DNA of 64,000 bases from Lamellibrachia columna (taxonomy: Eukaryota > Annelida > Polychaeta > Sabellida > Siboglinidae): assembly GCA_963662155.1 (NCBI GenBank), contig OY759262.1:66856203-66920202 (forward strand), read 5' to 3'. The stretch's first letter is position 1. The number at the start of each line of letters is the position of its first letter. The translations under genes were made by a program, and so were the position numbers. The notes under the pieces were generated by a model, which saw nothing but the letters and a program-made list of their open reading frames with translations, did no database searches and was not told the DNA's origin. This document shows, in pieces, positions 46,080 through 57,767 of the stretch.

Positions 46080-46690
46080 ATGCTGCCAGGTGACACGACT
46101 GCAGGACAGAATGCGACAGAAGGGATCCGACGCAAGAGTTACTCTGAGGTAGTGATAGACAGGGTGAGGAGGAGAGTGAGGGTGTTTGTCAGGGATTCGA
46201 TAGTTAGGAAGACTGAGAGAGTGCTGAACAGGGGTGATGACATGGTGGATTGCTTTCCAGGGGCAAAAATTGAGGTTATCAAAGAGGGTGAAAAAAATCA
46301 TGGGTCCGTGCAACGGAGATCCTATTTTATTACATGTAGGGACTAATAACGCAGAGAGTGGGGGCAAAACCGTCATAGTTAGGAAATACAGGCAGTTAGA
46401 ACAGCTAAATAGACATGGGTTGAGCAGATAATTCTGTCAGGGATTCTACCAGTAATGGGAAGCAGGGGATGGGGACATTGAAATTGCCTAGGATGGCAAT
46501 TAACATGCTAGTTCAGCAGCTATGTAGGGAAGAGGATTTGTGGGAATGTTTTGTTGGAAGGGCTGATATGTACATGAGGGATGGGCTTCATCTTAGTGGA
46601 GAGGGTGCAGCAGTGTTTGCTGATGAACTATCAGCAGCAGTCGACAGTGATATAGGAAACATAAAAATATTTTTGGTAGCAAACATTGTT
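46080..46690 (+). pseudogene. LINE ORF1 remnant with SGNH-esterase-like motifs
   Basis: Frameshifted pieces read VFVRDSIVRKTERVLNRGDD, CFPGAKIEVI, then in another frame LLHVGTNNAESGG, then ILSGILPVMGSRG and, near the end, GRADMYMRDGLHLSGEGAAVFADELSAA. The order DS-V..., HVGTNN, DGLHLS matches the SGNH hydrolase fold (block I serine, block III, and the D-x-x-H of block V) found in ORF1 of many CR1-type LINEs. The glycine before DS is Arg here. At least two frameshifts make it non-functional. It is not a host esterase gene. Confidence 0.78.
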
Positions 46691-46761
46691 TAAACTAAAA
46701 TCGCATGGGGGTTACTTAGAGGTGCCTCAAACAGGACAAGAGACCACTAGTACAGATAAAC

Positions 46762-47640
46762 CAATAACAAAATATCCGGAAAAAATGTATGAAGCTGGTT
46801 ATAAATGTGTGTGTTTAAATGCAAGGAGAATAGTAAATAAGAAAAGCGAATTAAAAATTATGGTAGAAGATATTGATCCTCACAGAATTGGTATAACCGA
46901 ATCATGGGCCAACAAAGACATATCAGATGCTGAATTAGGATTGACAAGATGCGTAATGTTTATGAGAGATAGAAAGAGAAGAAGGAGAGGGGGAGTTATT
47001 TTATATATTTAAAAATCTATTCAGTTTTATGAAATAAAATTAGAAAGTTAGAAAGGGAAACAAATTGCGATGAAACTGTTTGATGCAATATAGTTACAGG
47101 AAATTCAACATTAACTATTGGATTAGTTTACCAAAGTCCAAACATAAACAAAGAGGGTAACACAAAAATACCAAACGTTATAAAGGAATTGAGTAAAGGG
47201 GAATGTATCATAATTGGAGATTTTATCCATGGACACATACAATGGAAATCTCTAGAGAGTACACGGGGTGAGGACCAACAGTTTCTACTTTTAATTTGGC
47301 ATATTTTCCTTACTCAACATGTGCTAGAACCAACCAGTGGAGAGAATGTATTAGATTTAATTTTGTCTTCACAAAATGAATTAGTGGACAATGTCAAAAT
47401 ACATGAGCCATTGGGTAACAGTAATCTTAATCAAATGCATTTTGACATCAAAGTAAAATCAGAAAGTAAAAAAATACAGGAAAAAACTTCTACAAAGGTA
47501 AATACAATTGTATGAAGCTATGAGAAAATACTTAGCAAAGCTAGATTGGAATAATATGCAGAGGAATAAGACTGCAATTTAATGTTGGAACATTCTAAAA
47601 TATGAAATTGAGAGTACCAGTGATCAATTTGTTCCCATGA
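46762..47640 (+). pseudogene. LINE endonuclease (APE-type) remnant
   Basis: Pieces read CVCLNARRIVNKKSELKIMV, RIGITESWANKD, TLTIGLVYQSPNIN, ECIIIGDFIHGHIQW, VLDLILSSQNELVDNV and KIHEPLGNSNLNQ. These follow the AP-endonuclease order of LINE ORF2. Key positions are lost: the GDFN motif reads GDFI and the final SDHN motif reads SNLN, removing catalytic Asn, Asp and His. A frameshift near 47010-47100 and a stop near 47080 also break it. The end continues as EIESTSDQFVPMKT to about 47650. Confidence 0.85.
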
Positions 47641-47666
47641 AAACAACCACATAGTTCATCACCATG

Positions 47667-48914
<1,248 letters not shown>

Positions 48915-49500
48915 TCTTTTTTAAAACAAAGTTGGCTCTGTAGGGAACTTAAACTAACTATGTTACTTTATTCTTAGTACTATTTTTAAAACAAAGTAGG
49001 CTCTGTAGGGAACTTAAACTAACTATGTTACTTTATTCTTAGTACTATTTTTAAAACAAAGTTGGCTCTGTAGGGAACTTAAAGTAACTATGTTACTTTA
49101 TTCTTACTACTATTTTTAAAACAAAGTTGGCTCTGTAGGGAACTTAAACTAACTATGTTACTTTATTCTTACTACTATTTTTAAAACAAAGTTGGCTCTG
49201 TAGGGAACTTAAACTAACTATGTTACTTTATTCTTACTACTATTTTTAAAACAAAGTTGGCTCTGTAGGGAACTTAAACTAACTATGCTACTTTATTGTT
49301 ACTACTATTTTTAAAACAAAGTTGGCTCTGTAGGGAACTTAAACTAACTATGTTACTTTATTGTTACTACTATTTTTAAAACAAAGTTGGCTCTGTAGGG
49401 AACTTAAACTAACTATGTTACTTTATTCGTACTACTATTTTTAAAACAAAGTTGGCTCTGTAGGGAACTTAAACTAACTATGTTACTTTATTCTTACTAT
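48915..49500. repeat. 65-bp tandem repeat, 9 copies
   Basis: The core GTAGGGAACTTAAACTAACT recurs every 65 bp with very few differences. The units begin with TTTTTAAAACAAAG. Confidence 0.97.
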
Positions 49501-49655
49501 TGTTTGCATTAAAATCAAATGCCGCACAATAAACCACTATGACGCTCGCTTCTAAACAACAACTATCAATATCAACAGTGCGGTGAATGAATGCAAAATG
49601 GAAATATACTCCAAGATGTAATATAATATGATTTCAAGCAATCAGTGTTGTTATT

Positions 49656-49828
49656 CCCTTTAAGTTAAAAGCCCATGGTATCAGGGATAGCATAATCGAC
49701 TGGATAGAACAATGGCTGACTAACAGAAGACAGCGCGTTGTAGTAGATGGGGAGGTTTCAAACTGGAAATCAGTTTTGAATGGGGTATAACAAGGATAAG
49801 TATTAGAACCTTTATTACTTTTAATATT
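49656..49828 (+). mobile_element. Family A LINE, old copy, left part
   Basis: Encodes LKAHGIRDSIIDWIEQWL, RRQRVVVDGEVSNWKSVLNG, then a stop in place of the VPQGS start (GGGGTATAACAAGG). It is cut at about 49828 by the minus-strand copy and continues at 51431 on the same strand. Confidence 0.87.
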
Positions 49829-51430
49829 ATTTAACAAGATTTGCCATCCAAGCCAAAGGCCCAGATGGCAAGTGGACAAGGAAGCCATTGGCTTATCGAG
49901 AGTCCAACAATGTTCATCTACTTATAACCCGCCCTCCTGAGATATGTGTCAACCTTGTTTTTAAACATATTCACGCTGCTAGCAGTTACACAATCTGTAG
50001 ACAATTTGTTCCATTCATTCATTGTCCTCTGTGAGAACGAGTGCTTCCTGATGTCCAATCTACATTGATCCTTTACTAATTTTACCTCATGTCCTCTAGT
50101 TCTGCTATCCTTCTTGAGTGAGAAAAACATATTTCTATCAATATTTTCATACCCATTCAATATCTTAAAAACTTCAATCTGATCTCCTCTTAACCTCCTT
50201 GTCTCTAGAGTTGTTAAACCACATTCTTTCAGGCGTTCTTCATAACTAAGGTCTCTCAGTTCTGGAATCATTTTAGTTGCTCTCCTTTGTATGCGTTCTA
50301 TATCCTTCTTACGATATGGTCTCCATGCTTGTATACAGTATTCTAAATGAGGTCTAACTATTGCTTTATAAAGAGGTATAATTAACTTTTTCCCTTGTAT
50401 GTTATGTTTCTTCTAATCAATCCAAGAATTTGATTACCCTTTGAAGCTGCAATACCACACTGCTCTGAAACTTTCATATCAGCGCTTATTGTAACTCCTA
50501 AGTCCTTTTCTTTTACAGTAGTACCCAGAACAGCATCTCCCATTTTATAGTTTACATTCAAGTTCCCATGTCCTGTATGTAGGCATTTACATTTCCCAAA
50601 ATTGAACAGCATCTGCCATTTCTCAGACCATTTCACTAATCTGTCTAGATCGTTTTGTAAATGTTGTTTATCACCATCAGTATTAACCTTTCTAAACAGT
50701 TTTGTGTCATCCGCAAATTTCAGTACGTTACTTGTTATACTGTCGTCCAAGTCATTGATATAAATTAAGAATAATATAGGTCCTAATACTGATCCTTGAG
50801 GTACCCCACTCAAAACCGATTTCCAATTTGAAACTTCTCCATCTACTACAACTCGTTGTCTTCTGTCAGTCAGCCATTGTTCTATCCAGTCAGTTATGCT
50901 ATCCCCGATACCATGGGCTTTTAATTTAAGTAGTAATCTTTGATGTGGCACTTTGTCAAAAGCTTTCTGAAAATCTAAGTAGATAATATCTACTGGCGAT
51001 CCCACGTCTATCCACTTAGTGATTTCTTCCAAAAAACATAACATATTTGTTAAGCATGACCTCGCTTTAAGGAATCCATGTTGAGATGAATTTAATAATT
51101 TATGCTTAACGAGGAAGTCCACCATATGGTCTTTAATTAACCTTTCTAATAATTTACAAATCACTGACGTTAAACTCACTGGTCTGTAATTCTCTGACTT
51201 ATTTCTTGAACCCTTTTTAAATAATGGTATGATGTTTGCTTCTTTCCATTCAAACAGAACAACTCCCTCTTTTAATGACAAGTTGAATACTATTGCAAGT
51301 GGTATACTGATTTGTTCTACTGTTTCCATTAGTAATTTTGGAGGAATCCCATCCACTCCCGGTGATTTGTTATCCTTCATTGCCTTTATTTTCTTAGCTA
51401 CCAATTCTAGAGTTACAACTAATGGTCCTA
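49829..51430 (-). mobile_element. Family A LINE, younger copy inserted into an older one
   Basis: Best preserved copy in the window, 5' truncated at the start of the RT region. The 3' end (GGCAAATCTTGTTAAAT on the minus strand) abuts the left half of the older plus-strand copy, and its 5' end abuts the right half, so it is nested. Confidence 0.9.
49918..51430 (-). pseudogene. Reverse transcriptase of the younger family A copy
   Basis: From 51430 to 50382 the frame is intact: SPGVDGIPPKLL, NIIPLFKKGS, NYRPVSLTSVICKLLERLI, HGFLKARSC, YLDFQKAFDKVPH (motif A), [23 protein letters not shown] (catalytic FADD, the CR1 version of YADD), then thumb sequence to NITYKGKS and a stop. Other copies have one more A in that A-run and continue [13 protein letters not shown], so a 1-base deletion near 50388 truncates it. 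The C-terminal region follows in another frame (49918-50271). A 9-bp in-frame deletion removes three residues (DTL) before ERIQRR. ORF calls starting at 51530 wrongly add about 33 codons read antisense through the host copy. Confidence 0.92.
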
Positions 51431-52055
51431 TATCGTTGACTGGGACGATAATATAACAAGTAACATAATGAAATTTGTGGATGACACAAAAGTGTTTAGA
51501 AGGGTTATCAATGATGGTGATAAACAACATTTACAAAACAATCTAGACAAATTAGTTAAATGGTCTGAGAAATGGCAGATGTTATTCAATTTTGGGAAAT
51601 GGAAATATATAGATACGCTTGAAAGAATACAGAGGAGAACAACCAAAATGATTCCAGAACTCAGAGACCTTAGTTTTGAAGAATGACTGAAAGAATGTGG
51701 TTTAACAACCCTAGAAAAGTTTTTAAGATATTGAATGGGTATGAAAATATTGATAGAAATATTTTCACTCAAGAAAGATAATAGAACTATAGGACATGAG
51801 GTAACATTTGTAAAGGATCAGTGTATGTTGGATATCAGGAAGCACTCGTTCTCACAGAGGAAAATCAATGAATGGAACAAATTATCTACAGATTGTGTAA
51901 CTGTTAGCAGTGTGAATATGTTTAAAAACAAGGTTGACACATATCTCAGGAGGGTGGATTGCACAAAGATTAAAAATGTTGGACTCTCCATAAACCAATG
52001 GCTTCCTTGTCCACTTGCCATCTGGGCCTTTGGCTTGGATGGTAATCTTGTCAAA
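51431..52055 (+). mobile_element. Family A LINE, old copy, right part
   Basis: Resumes at the IYIND position (TATCGTTGACTGGGACG) and runs to the 3' end (GGATGGTAATCTTG). Encodes MKFVDDTKVFRR (FADD changed to FVDD), [20 protein letters not shown], then jumps to IDTLERIQRRTTKMIPELRD: about 240 bp are deleted. Stops and another deletion follow (51660-51735). Confidence 0.88.
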
Positions 52056-52664
52056 CCTTGTTATCTGCTGGGGTCTTGGGCGGAGTCACCAAGTCACAGC
52101 AAGTTAACAACAAGTTAATTTAGGTAGGCATCGTACTGCAATGTTCTGGAATCACAGTAACCAGACGATATGTTCCATGTTCACTTCAAAAAAATTCAAC
52201 TGACATGTTAACCACCCCAACTACCTTATTTAGAATGTCTTGGCACATTATATTGTCAATTAGATTGTCTGTCTCCTTAGTATCACCAATATGAATTAAA
52301 TTGGCGTAATATCCTTAAAAATGTTTCGAACTCTACTATTCTCGCAACTTTGTCCACCATCTTTGCTTTGATGTTTCCCTGATATTCCTCATGATACTGA
52401 CATCATTAAATGTTAATCATCTAATAGGCATCCATTTTATAAATGCCAGGGGTTTCCCTTGCATGTATGGACTTTGTTTGCTGGCAGCGATCTGTCGCTG
52501 GCAAGGAAGAAGTAGTTTGGCACAATTGTATTTTGTTTCGAATTAGCATAGATTAGTAAGTACTGTAATTTGCATCGCTAATAACGTGCGAATTTTGGCT
52601 AACTGAATCGGCAGAAAGCATTTTGAATCAGCAGCCGCCAATAAAAAATTATTAATTTTGAACA
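52056..52664. other. Unassigned stretch
   Basis: No gene or array recognised. Confidence 0.4.
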
Positions 52665-53195
52665 GTGCTGTGGAAGTGTAGCATGCACTGTGGAAATGTA
52701 ACATGCAGTGTGGAAATGTAGCATGTACTGTGGAAGTGAAGTATACACTGTGGAAATGTAACATGAAGTGCAGAAGTGTAGCACGCACTGTGGAAATGTA
52801 ACATGAAATGCAGAAGTGTAGCATGCACTGTGGAAATGTAACATGCAGTGTGGAAATGTAACATGCACTGTGGAAGTATAGCATGCACTGTGGAAATGTA
52901 ACATGCAGTGTGGAAATGTAACATGCACTGTGGAAGTGTAGCATGCACTGTGGAAATGTAGCATGTACTGTGGAAGTGAAGTATAGACTGTGGAAATGTA
53001 ACATGAAGTGCAGAAGTGTAGCTTGCACTGTGGAAATGTAACATGCAGTGTGGAAATGTAACATGAAGTGCAGAAGTGTAGCATGCACTGTGGAAATGTA
53101 ACATGAAGTACGGAAGTGTAGCATGCACTGTGGAAGTGTAGCTTGCAGTATGGAAGTGTAACATGCACTGTGGAAGTGTAGCATGCAGTATGGAA
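52665..53195. repeat. 20-bp tandem repeat, about 26 copies
   Basis: Units alternate between GTGGAAATGTAACATGCACT and GTGGAAGTGTAGCATGCACT types, with GAAGTGCA variants recurring in blocks. Three overlapping minus-strand ORFs (190-221 codons) cycle the same 20-residue period and are artefacts. Confidence 0.97.
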
Positions 53196-53317
53196 GTCTG
53201 ACATACACAATTTAGTCTTTCCAATTAGTAAGAATGTTGTGTGTTATTAACTTTTTGCATTTTTTTGTAGGAAGTTGCCTGACTTAATTTCTCCGAGGTC
53301 ATGCTGCTAGTGGTTAC

Positions 53318-53580
53318 ATAGTCCTGGCTGGTCCTGGCTATATCTGGCTGGTCCTAGGTTTTTGGCTGGTCCTGGCTGTTTTTGGCTGGTCCTGGCTGTT
53401 TTTGGCTGGTCCTGGCTGCTTCTGACTGGTCCTGGCTGTTTTTGGCTGGTCCTGGCTGCTTCTGGCTGGTCCTGGCTGCTTCTGGCTGGTCCTGGCTGCT
53501 TCTGGCTGGTCCTGGCTGCTTCTGGCTGGTCCTGGCTGTTTCTGGCTTGTCCTGGCTGTTTCTGGCTGGTCCTGGCTGGT
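53318..53580. repeat. 20-bp tandem repeat, about 13 copies
   Basis: GGTCCTGGCTGCTTCTGGCT with GTTTTTGGCT variants. ORFs on both strands are artefacts. Confidence 0.96.
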
Positions 53581-53744
53581 GGCACAGCTGCAGTCATACT
53601 CATTTGCCAGGTTGGAGAATTTTTTGTAAACTACTAGAGAGCATTACAGCATATTTCTTACACATTTTTTTATTAATATTAATTTAATCATATTAACCCT
53701 AAAAATGTTGCCTTCTTTTTATTTTTTTCACCTGACATGAGGAA

Positions 53745-53803
53745 CAAGAGTGTAACAAGAGTGTAACAAGAGTGTAACAAGAGTGTAACAAGAGTGTAAC
53801 AAG
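53745..53803. repeat. 11-bp tandem repeat, about 5 copies
   Basis: AAGAGTGTAAC repeated. Confidence 0.95.
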
Positions 53804-54379
53804 AGCTGTGATATAGGCAGGTGATATGTTCATGTATTTAGGTTGTTTGGGTTTAGTTAAATTTAGGTTGGATCACCAGGTTGACAGTGTGGTCACTGTC
53901 CCTGCTAACTTATTCTCTCCTCCAGTTAAGTGAGGCAGAGCTGTGATTGTCTGTCGTAGTGCGGAGGCGAGTAATCCACAGACTGACCAGCTGCGTCTCT
54001 GTCAGTCTCTCTGCAGGCAATGTTGGGCCCACAAAGAGTTGTCAGTTGCCCTAGGTCTGGCATTGTTTCCACATTCCTGGTGCACAGTCACAGACTGGGC
54101 TGTTTGTGTAGAGGCCACCTGGTGATGGTAATCCAACATGATGTTGCTTAATGCAGGCGGCGATTCACTTAAAGGTGCACTTTAATGGATGTTGTTCTGC
54201 TGGCCAAGTCGTATTTAGTTGAATTAAGTTGTTTGTTGTTTCAACAAACGTCTGCTGTAAAACAAGCAAAATATATTCTAATGGACTGGAGTGGTGGTAT
54301 TGTAATAATTGAGCATCCGTTTTCAGACAATAAATAAATAGTTTAGTCTGTACTTACACTACCTTCTCCAAACTTTCCA
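53804..54379. other. Unassigned stretch
   Basis: A good acceptor-like sequence (TTATTCTCTCCTCCAG, near 53911-53926) is present, but frames after it hit stops early. No gene called. Confidence 0.4.
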
Positions 54380-55730
54380 TTGCCCTTCCTTTCTCTCCCT
54401 TCACGCTTCCTCCACTCCCTCTCTTCTCTTCCCTAATACCTTCCTTCATATTCACTCTCCTCCATGCCCTGTCTTCTCTTCCCTAATGCCTTCCTTCCCA
54501 TTCATTGTCTTCCACTCCCTCTCTTCTCTTCCCTAATGCCTTCCTTCATATTCACTCTCCTCCATGCCCTGTCTTCTCTTCCCTAATGCCTTCCTTCCCA
54601 TTCATCGTCTTCCACTCCCCTCTTCTCTTCCCTAATGCCTTCCTTCATATTCACTCTCCTCCATGCCCTGTCTTCTCTTCCCTAATGCCTTCCTTCCCAT
54701 TCATCGTCTTCCACTCCCTCCCTTCTCTTCCCTAATGCCTTCCTTCATATTCACTCTCCTCCATGCCCTGTCTTCCCTAATGCCTTCCTTCCCATTCATC
54801 GTCTTCCACTCCCTCTCTTCTCTTCCCTAATGCTTTCCTTCCCATTCATCATCCTCTACTCCCTCTCTTCTCTTCCTTAATGCATTCCTTCCTATTCATC
54901 CTCCTCCACCCCCTCTCTTCTCTTTCCTGATACCTTCCTTCCCATTCATCTTCCTCCACTCCCTCTCTTCTATTCCCTAATGTCTTTCTCCCCTTCATGC
55001 TTCCTCCACTCCCTCTATTCTCTTTCCTAATGCCTTCCTTCATATTCACCCTCCACGCCCTGTCTTCTTTTCCCTAATGCCTTCCTTCCCATTCATCGTC
55101 CTCCACTCCCTCTCTTCTCTTCCCTAATGCCTTCCTTCCCATTCATCGTCCTCCACTCCCTCTCTTCTCTTCCCTAATGCATTCCTTCCTATTCATCCTC
55201 CTCCACTCCCTCTCTTCTATTCCCTAATGCCTTTCTCCCCTTCATGCTTCCTCCACTCCCTCCCTTCTCTTCCCTAATGCCTTCCTTCGTATTCACCCTC
55301 CTCCACGCCCTGTCTTCTCTTCCCTAATGCCTTCCTTCCCATTCATCGTCCTCCACTCCCTCTCTTCTCTTCCCTAATGCTTTCCTTCCCATCCATCATC
55401 CTCTACTCCCTCTCTTCTCTTCCCTAATGCATTCCTTCCTATTCATCCTCCTCCACTCCCTCTCTTCTCTTCCCTGATGCCTTCATTCCCATTCATCCTT
55501 CTCCGCTCCCTCTCTTCTCTTCCCTAATGCCTTCCTTCCCATTTATCCTCCTCCACTCCCTCTATTCTCTTCATTAATGCTTTCCTTACTTCATATTCAT
55601 CTTCCTCCACGCCCTCTCTTCTCTTCCCTAATGCCTTCCTTCCCATTCATCCTCCTTCACTCCCTCTCGTTTCTTCCCTAATGCCGTCCTATCATTCATC
55701 CTCCTCCACTCCCTCTCTTCCCTTCCCTCC
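54380..55730. repeat. Pyrimidine-rich 50-bp tandem repeat, about 26 copies
   Basis: The units contain CCTAATGCCTTCCTTCC, ATTCATC and CACTCCCTCTCTTCTCTT. Variation in unit length is small. The plus strand is overwhelmingly C and T. Confidence 0.95.
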
Positions 55731-55859
55731 TCCCAAGTCACACTATCTAACAGTCATACATCACTTGGACATATTCCCAATATTGTTAGGGAACCATACA
55801 TCAACATCATCCAGCGAACTGAACCTTCCCCTATCTCCATTTATCCCTGTCCCATCATC
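55731..55859. other. Spacer between two pyrimidine-rich arrays
   Basis: Non-repetitive bridge, still pyrimidine-biased. Confidence 0.5.
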
Positions 55860-56880
55860 TACCTTCTTCTCCATCCCTAATTATCTCTGTCCCATCATCC
55901 ACCCTCTTCATCTCTGTCCTATCATTTACCCTCTTCTTCATCTCCACTTATCTCTGTCGCATCATCTACCATCTTCTTCATCTCCACTCATCTCTGTCCT
56001 ATCATCCACCCTCTTCTTCACCTCCACTCATCTCTGTCCCATCATCCACCCTCTTCTTCATCTCCACTCATCTCTGTTACATCATCCACCCTCTTCTTCA
56101 TCTCCACTTATCTTTGTCACATCATCCACCCTATTCTTCATCTCCACTCATGTCTGTCCCATCATCCACCCTCTTCTTCATCTCCACTCATCTCTGTCCC
56201 ACCATCCACCCTCTTCTTCATCTCCACTCATCTCTGTCCCATCATCCACCCTCTTCTTCATCTCCACTTATCTCTGTCCCATCATCCACCTTCTTCATCT
56301 CTGTCGCATCATCCACCCTCTTCATCTTCACTTATCTCTGTCCCATCATCCACCCTCTTCTTCATCTCCACTTATCTCTGTCCCATCATCCACCCTCTTC
56401 TTCATCTCCACTTATCTCTGTCCAATCATCCACCTTCTTCATCTCCACTCATCTCTATCCCATCATCCACCCTCTTCTTCATCTCCACTTATCTCTGCCA
56501 CATCATCCACCCTCTTCTTCATCTCCACTCATCTCTGTCGCATCATCCACCCTCTTCTTCATCTCCACTTATCTCTGTCCCATCATCCACCCTCTTCTTC
56601 ATCTCCACTTATCTCTGTCACATCCACCCTCTTATTCATCTCCAATTATCTCTGTCCCATCATCCACCCTCTTCTTCATCTCCACTTATCTCTGTCCCAT
56701 CATCCACCCTCTTCATCTCCACTCATCTCTGTCCCATCATCCACCCTCTTCTTCATCTCCACTCATCTCTGTCCCATCATCCACCCTCTTCTTCATCTCC
56801 ACTCATCTCTGTCCTATCATCCACCCTCTTCTTCATCTCCACTCATCTCTGTCCTATCATCCACCCTCTTCATCTCACTG
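55860..56880. repeat. Pyrimidine-rich 40-bp tandem repeat, about 25 copies
   Basis: The units contain TTCATCTCCACTCATCTCTG and CCCATCATCCACCCTCTT; CTTATC and GTCGC/GTCAC variants are interspersed. A 414-codon plus-strand ORF exists only because pyrimidine-rich sequence lacks stop codons; its 40-residue period simply cycles the three frames. Confidence 0.96.
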
Positions 56881-57589
56881 ACACGCACTTCCTCTATAAT
56901 AATAATAATAATAAAACTAATATAGCGAACTCAGAGGTGCAACAATTAGAATCATTAAGCATGACATCAACCTATTGTTGTTTATTATTTACCCTACCCT
57001 GTTATTAAATAGTAAACTACTTAGTAATTTACTTAATTTAAAACAGGGACTTGGGTCATGTTTTTTTACACTTCATTACATGTGTATAGGTCTGAATAAA
57101 GTGATATTCTCAGCTCCCACAGGTAACATAATGTGTAGATTTACTCACTGCTCCAAACCAAACATAGCTGCCAATCAGTGGACCAGGCTAAATATTTAAT
57201 ACGGGCTGTGGAATGATCCCATGATGCTGATAGGCCGACCAGCTGAGGGTTTGTTGGATTCCTGAACGATGTATTTGTGACTGCGTGATTACTTGACGGC
57301 ACAGTAATAGCTTGACCATTGCCTTAGTTAGGCAAGACTATTTACTGGCAAATACTGCATAGACCTCTCGTAGTCACCATGAATATATTATTCTTGCAAT
57401 TATTAATATAAAACAGTGGTTGCGTCGATTTCCCGAAGAGAGATATGCATGCAAATATGATCGCGAACTGGCATGCGATTGAATTAAATTAATAGCTTTT
57501 GGCCTGGCGACTATGAAAAGTTTTTGAAATGTCGTTGACGGTGGTGCGCCACCGGCAGTAGTGGTTTTGCCAAAAAAATTAACGAAAAT
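56881..57589. other. Unassigned stretch
   Basis: Begins with a short (ATA)n near 56896-56913. No gene recognised. Confidence 0.4.
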
Positions 57590-57764
57590 ATATTGTAAAG
57601 TAAATAAAAGTAACGGAGTAAAAAGTCGTGTTACAATAGATAAAACTACTTCGTTACAAGTAAAAGTATTTAGTCAAAATTCTACTTCGTTACATGTCAG
57701 TTACTTGAAATAACTACTCAAGTATTGTAACAAAGTACTTTTACTTTGTTACATGCCAACCCTG
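57590..57764. mobile_element. hAT-like right end fragment
   Basis: Reads many GTAACAAAGTA / AAGTACTTTTACT words and ends in GCCAACCCTG, the reverse complement of CAGGGTTGGC. Such repeated GTTAC/AAGTA subterminal words with CAGGGTTGG ends are typical of non-autonomous hAT elements. No matching left end or 8-bp duplication was found, so it is partial or its left side is decayed. Confidence 0.5.
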
Positions 57765-57767
57765 CAT

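Larger units (their letters stand above)
45880..47660 (+). mobile_element. CR1-like LINE, family A, 5' half (ORF1 and endonuclease)
   Basis: The only piece here that carries ORF1 and the endonuclease part of ORF2. It ends at about 47660, just before (GT)242, where the RT should begin. A same-strand RT piece of the same family resumes at 49656, so the two may once have been one element now separated by repeat growth. The 5' limit is approximate. Confidence 0.82.

Noticed and set aside
46080..46690. Host esterase gene
   Set aside because: It sits directly before a LINE endonuclease of a family present several times in the window; it is LINE ORF1.
52543..53224. Three overlapping ORFs of 190-221 codons
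   Set aside because: Same 20-bp array read in three frames.
53927..54125. Possible exon after a good acceptor at 53926
   Set aside because: In the ORF frame a TGA lies a few bases after the acceptor, and the ORF start is not an ATG.
55681..56925. 414-codon plus-strand ORF rich in Ser, Pro, His, Leu
   Set aside because: It lies over a 40-bp pyrimidine array; C/T-rich sequence has no stop codons and the peptide merely cycles three frames.
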